Of a stretch of 64,000 nucleotides of DNA, positions 56,501-64,000 are shown in pieces. Origin of the DNA: Mytilus galloprovincialis (taxonomy: Eukaryota; Mollusca; Bivalvia; Mytilida; Mytilidae); NCBI RefSeq assembly GCF_965363235.1, contig NC_134849.1, positions 13,790,863 through 13,854,862 on the forward strand, in the 5' to 3' direction. Every line of letters starts with the position of its first letter. The stretch's first letter is position 1. The translations under genes and the position numbers were made by a program. The notes under the pieces were generated by a model that was given only the letters and a program-made list of their open reading frames with translations, ran no database searches and was not told the origin of the DNA.

Positions 56501-59218
56501 ACGGCCATAGGATTATTGTCAATCGTGTCTAAGGAAACTGCAACGTATTGTTATCCCTCATACTTCATATAAAGCAGTTGATATTCTTTTGACTAAAAGT
56601 TCGAAAGAGTCGGTAGTGACGTAGTGGTATAAATATACAATTTGTATATGTCACGTGTGGTGTCCTGTACACTTCTGATTGTTAATTGATTTTGGACACA
56701 AATAGAAAAATAGCATAATATAAACTGTGTCAACACACAACTATTGTTTATTCAATAGTAACAAAAAACGATCCACAGTTCAAAGATTATATTATATTAT
56801 GTTCAGAGTTCGGATATCTTCTAGCTAATATTTTCAGTGCAGTATAGATACCAAATTATCATTTGGTTGCTTCTGTTTGTCAAGACACAAATCATTTAAA
56901 GCGAAAGGTTTGGTTAGCCACAAAACAAGGTTCAACCCACCATTTTTTTTTCTAAAAATGTTCTGTACAAAAATAGGAAAATGGCTATTGTTATCTTATA
57001 GTTCTATTAGGTGTGTGTTGCGTTTTAGTGTTTCTGTCGTGTCGTTGTTCTCCTTTTATATTTCATGTGATTCCCTCAGTTTTAGCTTTTAAGCTGGATT
57101 TGTTTTTCTCAATCGATTTATGAACCTCCCAACAGCGGTATACTACTGTTGTCTTTACTTATGATGTTCTTTTAAATTGTTAAAATGCTAGATAAAAGAA
57201 CTGATCACAGATGCAAGGTTTAAAACTGTGTACGCAATACACGTGTTTCATTAACAAAGGACTAATCAGTGACGCTCGAATCTAAAAAAAAATTAAATTA
57301 CAAATAAATGCGAAGTTGAAGAGCATTGAATGACTTACAATCCGGAAGGTTTAGCTAAATACAACTACGCGTCACTAAGTAAAATTGAAGCGGATCTTAG
57401 ATAAAATAAATGACCATACATATGTAATCGCATTGTTATCTGTTTCGATTTGACTTATAATTATGATGGTGCAATAAATGGGGCTTAATCCTCCTGTGCT
57501 TAAGGATGTTCGCTTGTCACGTTTTGGAAATTTTGTCAGATTTTCGGAATCCTCTGGTTTTATCCATTTGAATGCCTTAAAAGAAATTGCCCTTTGACAT
57601 GTTTGACACCCATTTTTCTTTTTAGAAATCTTTTACATGTACAATTATAAGCCATCTGTAAAAGTCTTATTAAATCCTTGTTATTTTTTAATAGTTTTCG
57701 AGCACTTAAACATGGTAATGATAAAGCTTTGAGAAATCAAGAGAGAACATTATCCCGGCAAATTTTCATTAGCTAAAATCTCAAAAACAAGCACATTGAC
57801 CTATATTTGTTTTGTTGCTCTTTTGGTTCCTTTAATAATCCCTTATCAATATATACTTGTGTCATGAGAAGTTTGTTTTTTGACACTGAGTAGCGAACCT
57901 CCTTAATTAGAGAAAAAGACAAACGTACCTTAATTGCTCTTACAATATAAAGGTATTAAAGTTGTTCCCCAATCATTTCGACTTATTATTAAATATTGTC
58001 TGTTTTCACATGTATGGGTCATTAAAAAAACATGCATTTTTCGATGAGGGAATATTTGGTAAAATGATGTCATTGTTTAAAACATTTAAATGTGTCCCTC
58101 TATTCTATAGTAGAATAGCAACTAAATTCAGACATATGCAATGGGAAAAATGAAGAGTTCCTTCAATTATAACAATTTTATGTCATCCTTTGATAGAATC
58201 CGGTCAATGGTGTTACCAATTCAAGACATGCATTTATATACTAAATATTGTTGTTAAAGATCAAACAACTGTTCCAATTTGTTGTTAAGGTTAAAATTAC
58301 TACTTATTGACATTATTCATATAGCGATGCATTCTATTTAAATATAAATTTCCGAATAAACTGTTGTGTAAAATATAGCTGTCCTAATTATTGCCGTTTT
58401 TTTATATTAAAAAGTACCCTTAAACTGAATATGTGTAAAATGTTGAAGACCGAATGATTAGAATCTCCATCTCTAGCTAAGGGGTGAAGTTCACATAAAT
58501 ACTGATTCAATGAGGTCTAATTATTCACTAGCAAGTGCATAATTTATCATTAATGTTTCTTAGCTCAATTCAATCAAATTGAACCATACTGGCTGCTAAA
58601 AGCGAATTATTATTTCACTAACTCACCTTCATTAATGATTGAAAAAAAACCAAATCGTGCATTAGGATTTTTATATCTCGTAGCTTGTGCCCTTTTAAAA
58701 CCTTTAATCGTTGAAAGTTTAAAACGTGTTAAAGCATTGCTATCAATAGCACATGAAATTCATGACATTCATAATGATGACCAGCCCTACAGACAAAAAC
58801 AATCATTTTATCATGTAATTCTATTTGTGAAACTGTTTTGTAGACGATCATTGGGAAAAGGGTGCTCTCAACTACCGACTCCGAGTTAATTTATTGTCAG
58901 GGAAATAAGAAATACAATTAAAATGGTCAATTTAATCACTGTTTATCTTAATTTAATTCAAAAGTAATTTAAACTATCAATCACACAGTTTTCATACATG
59001 TAGGGAATAATATGGTCAAGCATAATGGAAAGGTGTTTTCAACAAAAGACAAGGATAGTGATCGAAGTGGAAGAAATTGTTTAAAAAATTGTGGACCATG
59101 GTGGAATACAGTATGTTGCTATAGTGCTCTTAACAGGAGCTTCGGCAAGGGACTACACTGGTCTCATTTCAGCGGACACAAGGCCAAGGCGTCAGTTATG
59201 ATGATTAGAACACTTTAG
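41531..59218 (+). CDS. Secreted fibrinogen-related protein (FReP), 10 exons
   Basis: Exons: 41531-41597, 51390-51458, 51881-51949, 53005-53076, 53270-53341, 53788-53847, 54362-54501, 55629-55725, 56057-56221, 59004-59218. They sum to 1026 nt (341 aa) with all phases consistent. Residues 1-15 ([15 protein letters not shown]) are a signal peptide. Residues 23-136 form a stalk built from five small exons, all phase 1 to phase 1, two of them duplicates. A complete fibrinogen C-terminal domain runs from about C139 to 341: [45 protein letters not shown], then the calcium loop KDKDSD (285-290) and the C296 / C308-C309 pair. FRePs are lectin-like, often immune, in molluscs; ligand unknown. Intron 6 has a GC donor. 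Intron 1 is 9.8 kb and filled with transposons. AATAAA lies 10 bp past the stop. Confidence 0.92.
43028..45642. mobile_element. 2.6-kb non-autonomous DNA element with repeat-bearing inverted arms
   Basis: Left arm (43028-43330) starts CTGAAATGGCCTATATCCGT followed by ACTCGACTGTACTGAT. The right arm (45426-45642) is its imperfect complement, ending ACTGTCGAGTACAGATATAT then GTCATTTCAC. Both arms hold many copies of the short motifs TACTCGAC and CAGTCTGAA. No transposase and no clear target duplication. It lies in FReP intron 1. Confidence 0.6.
44235..44968. mobile_element. Nested foldback with GCGCAAATG motifs
   Basis: GCATTTGCGCAAATTTTG...TCTTTTATTTGCGCCAC at the left and GTGGCGCAAATGAAAGAT...GCAAAAGCAAAGC at the right are inverted, about 730 bp end to end. 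It sits inside the 43028-45642 element. Confidence 0.5.
45825..45895 (+). repeat. Dispersed repeat family K (three fragments nearby)
   Basis: TGCTTAAAGTCCAGTGCAAA then CATGTTATGGACGA. Related fragments at 46955-47020 (GTTTAACGTTCAGTGGCAAA) and 48498-48565 (GCTTAACGTCCAGTGGAAAA). Confidence 0.5.
47150..47300 (-). repeat. Dispersed repeat family L, reverse copy
   Basis: TAAAATGACGAAATCAAAAG, AACAGCTGTCATATTCTTGA and TTTGGTACATACA correspond to the reverse of the 35790 copy. Confidence 0.5.
47348..47438. mobile_element. 91-bp MITE with 9-bp target duplication GCAAACTGT
   Basis: Perfect 19-bp terminal inverted repeats TAACCCGAATAATTCAGTC, flanked by identical GCAAACTGT at 47339-47347 and 47439-47447. 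A 9-bp duplication suggests a Mutator-like transposase. It is nested in the TTAA element. Confidence 0.8.
50128..50450. mobile_element. 323-bp insertion between 13-bp direct repeats
   Basis: AAACCGTTATTTG is found at 50115-50127 and 50451-50463. The insert holds a family D fragment, an A-tract of 20 or more at about 50393-50414, and a family C fragment. Long direct repeats and an A-tract suggest retroposition. Confidence 0.5.
51390..51949 (+). CDS. Duplicated 69-bp FReP stalk exons (exons 2 and 3)
   Basis: Exons 51390-51458 and 51881-51949 are both 69 bp and phase 1 to phase 1. They encode [21 protein letters not shown] and [21 protein letters not shown], plainly a recent tandem exon duplication. 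Symmetric phases mean either or both can be included or skipped without shifting the frame, allowing stalk-length variants. Confidence 0.88.
52109..52232. mobile_element. Foldback element in FReP intron 3
   Basis: ATATTTCTCCACTCTAGACA and TGTCGAGAGTGGAGAAATAT form inverted arms, with the short palindrome around GCGAGGCTTGCCGAGC between them. Confidence 0.6.
52405..52595 (+). mobile_element. Penelope-like 3' tail (family B), copy in FReP intron 3
   Basis: GGATCTGCTTACCCTTAGAG, TTTTTTATGTTTAGCCATGG and CTATGAGTTTGACTCTCCCT; more diverged than the copy at 53875. Confidence 0.65.
52845..52985 (-). repeat. Dispersed repeat family D, longest copy (reverse)
   Basis: GGTATGATTGCCAATGAGAC, AACTCTCCACAAGAGACCAA and AGCGTACGGCCTTTAACAAT. 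The longest family D copy in the window. Confidence 0.6.
53875..54060 (-). mobile_element. 186-bp Penelope-like tail insertion with 18-bp target duplication
   Basis: GTATTTGTCTAAAGTAAA lies at 53857-53874 and again at 54061-54078. The insert, read on the minus strand, runs from CTTCCGGAGCACCTGAGATC to TATCTTTCGTCCCTCT, the family B tail. The perfect duplication marks a fairly recent, 5'-truncated retroposition in FReP intron 6, 27 bp after the exon 6 end. Confidence 0.85.
57186..57365 (-). repeat. Dispersed repeat family C, copy 4 (reverse)
   Basis: GATCACAGATGCAAGGTTTA, AATCAGTGACGCTCGAATCT and GAAGTTGAAGAGCATTGAAT, in FReP intron 9. Confidence 0.55.
57504..57902. mobile_element. 400-bp TTAA-type MITE in FReP intron 9
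   Basis: TTAA then GGATGTTCGCTTGTCA at the left, and TGACACTGAGTAGCGAACCTCC then TTAA at the right, make imperfect inverted termini. Half of the same element occurs at 24907. Confidence 0.6.
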
Positions 59219-59227
59219 TTTGACTTC

Positions 59228-59233
59228 AATAAA
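59228..59233 (+). terminator. Candidate polyadenylation signal of the FReP gene
   Basis: AATAAA begins 10 bp after the TAG stop and runs straight into a genomic A-tract. The 3' UTR would be very short, so a later signal may be used. Confidence 0.35.
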
Positions 59234-59244
59234 AAAAAAAAAAC

Positions 59245-61255
59245 ACTTTGAAACATAATTCTGAGCTTCAGTTTAATTTGAAATATTTTTCTAGTATCGG
59301 ACATGTGTTTCCTTTTATAGACTTCCTATATACTAAAATTTATCGAAGTTTTTTTTACTTATTTCAAACATTTAATCAAATCTTGAATACAATATTCAAA
59401 TTTGAGTATTATTTGCCAATCGAAAACCCAAGATGGTCGTCCAGTGGAACACAGTTAAACATAGAACCCAAAGAGAAAAACAGGCAAGCCATATAGCATT
59501 CAAAAATTATACTAGGGGTTGGAAGAAATAAAAGGTTATACATCAACAAAGTATCTGTTTGAATCATGCATATCACGCAAAAATTCAGTTTGAAAGCTTG
59601 AAAATGCAAAAATATCATTACTCCAACCAAACTATTACTATGCACACTGATCTGTGTCAAAGAATAAAAACCATTGGTTAAATATAAGATACAGCATGAA
59701 GATAAAAGAAATAGAGGATGTGGTATGATTGCCAATGAGACAAATATTTAGATTTATTCCTATGAAGAATAAACCCAGTTATCGTAGGAAAGTTGGCTTA
59801 AGTTTTGGGAGTTGTACCGCTTTTTGCACGTGGTTGAATTAATTTAATATGAGTGACGTTGATTATTTTAACGTTGATAACTGTGACGTCATTCATTCTT
59901 TCCCACGCTGCAGCAGAATGTAGAAGACGTAAAAAATTGGGTTCCTTATGAATTAACAAATGTTGTTTCAAAACATATTCGAAAGATAAAAAGTATGGAC
60001 TTTAAGTAATGGTTAATATGTAGATTTGGGTATATTGCTTAAGAAATTATTGTAGTTTAAACATGGATAGGCATTATATTTGTGATTATTTTAGCCCGCG
60101 CGATAGTGAGGGCTAAAAGAACACGAACATTATGCCTCAATATTCAATGTGTATAAGTGTAGAGGGTTTGTAAATGCGCTTCCATGGAACTCCCTTTTTT
60201 TGTTTTTTATTGTAAACAAGCAAACGACTGGCAATGTGATTTTTCAGACGGAGGAATTGAACAGCCAGCATGAACGGTTGTCGTATCTAGGTCAAATATG
60301 TCAATTTTGAATTGCAACACATTACAGTCATAATACATGAATTAATAACAACATGATGTGCATCGTTGAAGATTTGAGAAGCGTTTTAAGTTAATGAAAT
60401 ATATATATATTTTTTTTTTCAACGTAACAATATCTTTATTGCATATTTGCTGTAACAATTTACTAAGTTTACAGCTTTAACTTAGTATCCCTCATGTTAG
60501 CTTACCTAATAGTTAAGGGAAGCACTATTTGGCAAGGTATTATTTATTCATAATATTAGTATTCATAACATAAAATATTTCACAAAATATATTTGATAAA
60601 TTATTGTGATTATACACATACATTACATTTTGCTTCTTTTTCTCTTTTTCATAGTATTTTTTTTCCGGAAGCAACTCCGTTATCGGTATGATTCGTGTTT
60701 CCATTAGTATTGGGCACAGTGTTGTTTTTCGCATGTGCGTTATCGGGTATAGTTTTTATGTGTGTCGTCTAAATTATATAAATATTATCCACTGGATTTA
60801 ACGATTATATATGGTGAGTTTACTATTCAAGTTTTCTTTAATTATCTATTGATCTTTTTTTATCGAAATGTATGTGTGTAATTCACAAATAGATAATTTA
60901 AGTGTAACAAGTTGGAACACTAGACATCCGAAATGATACATTATTTTTCCACATTAATTAATAAACGTACGGATACATTTATACTATAACAATTCTTTTT
61001 ATCTTTTGTAAATACACATTTTGAAATATAAAAAATGCAGTATAATTTACATGTGGTGACTCATGCATGGCTGAACATGCTTACAAACATTGAACATGCA
61101 TGGTTGAACTTGATTATAATATTACCATATTTGTCTTGTGTACAATAATCAATTTTGTTCACAATATTTTGTGCTTCGTAAAAAGATTAGTCCTGATTCA
61201 ATTAAATCTTTGCAATGAATCTATTTGTTTTTAGAATTATCTGATTAGTTTTTTT
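59245..61255. other. Intergenic DNA after the FReP gene, no gene seen
   Basis: AT-rich with a family D fragment at 59715-59748 (reverse) and an AT microsatellite near 60400. No splice-consistent coding sequence. Confidence 0.4.
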
Positions 61256-61259
61256 GTTA

Positions 61260-64000
61260 TTAAAGTTGTTTATTTCAATAATTTCTGAAATTTCTTTCTG
61301 GAAAATGTTTAAAATGTTTAATTTTTTTTGTCTTCTTTTCTGAGACAAAACGTGATTTGTATATTGAGAAGGATATAATAGTTAATATGTAATTAATATC
61401 AAAGTATGCTAAATCTTCAATTTTGTACCCTGTTACTAAATTTTCTAGGTTTTTAATATCTTTTTCAATACCTAGGGATTTCATTAATGTCATTATTATT
61501 TTTAGAAAGTCATTATTATATGAGCAATTGACAAAAATTGTTCATAGTCTTCCTTTTTTTCACAATGCTTACATAAGTTGTCTTCAGGAATTTTCCACTT
61601 GTTTAAAAGTTCATTACTTGGCAGTATGTAGTGAATAAGTTTCCATCTAAATATTTTCAATCTATTATCAGTTAGATATTGAAAAATGAAAACACAAGTA
61701 TTTTTCAATTTAGAATTTAAGTGCTTCCCAAATATTTTTTCCCACATAATAAAACCATTTGGTTTTTCACAACTATTTTTCAGTGTGAATATTTTATAGA
61801 GTTCTTTTGTACTCATCAAGGGAGTAATTGTCCTGTGCATAATTTTTAAGTCGTTTATAAATTTAACTTTAGTTTTGAATGAATCTTCAGTGCAAAGAAT
61901 TGTTTTCCAATCAGTTGGTATTGCTTTTTTTAACATATATATTTGCCTTATCCAATTTTGTTTATATTTTAGTTTAGTTAAAATGATAGTTTCAGAGATA
62001 TTGCCCTGTTCATCAATTACATCATTTATATTGATAATGTCACTTTTTATCCAATCTTCAAAGTTTAAACATTTTCCATTAAACCGGATATTATCATTTC
62101 ACCACAAAATTTGTTTTCTAATTTCAAGAAAATTTTTAGGATATTTTGTATTACCTCCCTTTACACTTATCCAATCTTTAATTCGTTGTTTATAGAAGTC
62201 CGGTAAATATTGTAACTTATTTTTATCAATATCGTTTATATTCTTTAAATTCATTTTAAATACAAGAAGATTTTTCCCTAATTTGTTGAAGTAGAATTTG
62301 GGAATAATTGTCCAGTTGTCATTTTTATTTTCATTTAATTTAAGAATCCAGTTGATATGTAGTGATTTTATATAAGCATCAATGTCTGTCATTTTAAGTC
62401 CACCTTCCAGAAAATCATTTGAAAGTGTTGATCTTTTTATTCTATCTCTTTTGCCTTTCCAAATAAAATTGTATATTAAAGTTTTAAAGTCTTGCAACAT
62501 TTCCTTAGGAATAATAGTGTTTGATGCAACATATGTTAGGTTTGGTAAAACTAAAAATTGGATGACAACTATTTTTCCTATGATAGTAAGATTTCTTTCA
62601 CTCCAATCAGATATTATTTTTTTACTTTTTAACAGTTGTTTTTCAAAGTTAAGTTTTTGACATTCTTGTTTATTATAACCAAAGTAACTTCCGAGGCTTT
62701 TGATTGGTGTAGTACACCAATTTATATTTTCATATTTTTCCCGACTGTGTTTTAATCGACCAATCCATATTCCTTCAGTTTTTGTTTTATTCAATTTCAA
62801 ACCTGAGAGAGTACCAAATGTTTCTATTAAATTAATTGCTAGAGATACATCTTTTTTTGATTGAAGAAATAGAGTAGTGTCGTCAGCTAATTGGCAGATT
62901 TTCAGGGTGTTACTCTTACCGTCTAATTTTATTTCTAGTCCTTTTAAGTTTTTATTTTCCCTTATCTTTATCGCCATAACTTCTACAGCTAAAACAAATA
63001 GTAAGGATGATAACGGACATCCTTGTCGGATCCCGCGAGATGCCCTAAAACGGGAGGAAACCCATCCATTATTAATAATGCATCCTTTAATATCAGAGTA
63101 CATTGTCTGAACCCACCTTATAAAATTTTCTTTAAATCCAAATTTTTTTAAAGTCTCAAACATGAAGTCCCATTCTAGTGAGTCAAATGCTTTTGTAAAA
63201 TCAAGAAATAAAATTGCCCCATCAATTTTGAAAGTTTCAGAATAGTCTATGACATCTTGATTTTGTCTTATGTTGAAACCAATATACCTATTTTTGACAT
63301 ATCCTTTTTGATCAGTATGTATAATCTTTGGTAGCAGGGGTTTTAATCTTTGTGCTAAGGCATAAGCAAGTAATTTAGCATCATAGTTTAAAAGAGTAAT
63401 AGGTCTGTAATTGTCTAGAGAAAAGGGATCATTCTTTTTATAAATTAGAGATTAAGCCAACTTTCTGAGTGTTAGATAGTTCTCTTTTTTCATAGCAGTA
63501 ATTGAAAGTGGAGACTATAAAAGATTTAAGTTCATCCCAGAATGTTCTATAAAATTCCACATTTAGTCCGTCAAGCCCAGGTGCTTTATTAAGTTTCATT
63601 TTAAAAATCGCATCAGTACATTCATCAACAGTTATTTCCCCTTCGCAAGAATTACTTTCACAATCAGTTAATTTCTTATATTCCTTGAGAGAATCTAAAT
63701 ACTTTTTAGTTGCTTCTATTTCAGGGTTTTTTGTAGAATATAAATTTTTATAATAATTTGCTTCTAATTTTAATATTTTGTCTTGATCTCTTGTAATTTG
63801 ACCTTTTTCATCATATAATTGGGTTATTGTTTTTCTACTCTGTCTTGATTTTTCCATCCCTAGAAAATATGCAGAATTTTTCTCTCCTTCTTCAACCCAT
63901 TTTACCCTTGCTCTTACTTGATTCCCTTTTATTTTTTCGTTATAGAGTTTTCCTATTTCATTTTCTATATTATCTATTTCTTTTAATATATTATTGTTGT
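61260..64000 (-). mobile_element. LINE of the L1/Tx1 type, ORF2 RT to C-terminus, running past the window edge
   Basis: Minus-strand coding traces run from the window edge to about 61275. They include KMKLNKAPGLDGLNVEFYRTF, IDGAILFLDFTKAFDSLEWD, GIRQGCPLSSLLF, the LADDT box (normally FADD), and SGLKLNKTKTEGIWIG, then a C-terminal zinc knuckle LCKHCEKKEDYE. The order and motifs fit L1/Tx1-clade RTs. The reading frame is broken by a frameshift near 63450, an in-frame TGA at 62099-62101 and a frameshift near 61540, so this copy is inactive but fairly little decayed. The endonuclease part would lie beyond 64000. Confidence 0.85.

Noticed and set aside
58635-58889. 84-codon open frame in FReP intron 9
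   Set aside because: No domain, and it is not needed for a continuous fibrinogen domain. Exon 9 to exon 10 joins in phase.

Overview
The window looks like nuclear DNA of a bivalve mollusc, most likely a mussel of the Mytilus type. The evidence is AT-rich sequence, small exons in long introns, metazoan gene families, and many short dispersed repeats that resemble repeats I remember from Mytilus. The species is inferred, not shown.

Three multi-exon genes can be assembled on the + strand, with splice phases that agree at every junction. (1) 4671-25149 is ADHFE1, a mitochondrial iron-dependent hydroxyacid-oxoacid transhydrogenase, in 14 exon positions giving 467 codons, the same length as the human protein. 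It has two homologous 99-bp versions of exon 10 that cannot be joined together without making a stop codon. The end of exon 13 plus its splice donor has been amplified into a minisatellite of about 51 units (21513-24789). (2) 34489-40147 is a gene with weak similarity to the EXD1/Egalitarian branch of DEDD 3'-5' exonucleases. It has two possible 3' ends (333 or 419 aa) and seems to lack most catalytic acids. (3) 41531-59218 is a secreted fibrinogen-related protein (FReP) of 341 aa: signal peptide, a stalk of small phase-1 exons including a duplicated 69-bp exon, and a complete fibrinogen domain. FRePs are lectin-like proteins often linked to molluscan immunity.

The rest is mostly mobile DNA. 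1-4300 holds several dispersed repeats and an E-box tandem repeat. ADHFE1 intron 5 carries a 2.1-kb terminal-inverted-repeat (TIR) element with other elements nested inside, and intron 6 carries a 0.95-kb TIR element 15 bp from a splice donor. 26139-26915 holds two head-to-tail copies of a tRNA-derived SINE. 32237-33540 (minus strand) is a Penelope-like reverse transcriptase fragment; its 3' tail recurs elsewhere, once with an 18-bp target-site duplication (TSD). FReP intron 1 (9.8 kb) contains two large TIR elements of 2.6 and 3.9 kb. 61260-64000 (minus strand) is a LINE of the L1/Tx1 type running off the window edge. No bacterial operon, CRISPR array, rRNA or confident stand-alone tRNA gene was seen.

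The most unusual structures are the mutually exclusive ADHFE1 exon pair, the exon/splice-donor minisatellite in the same gene, and the nested TIR elements without transposase.
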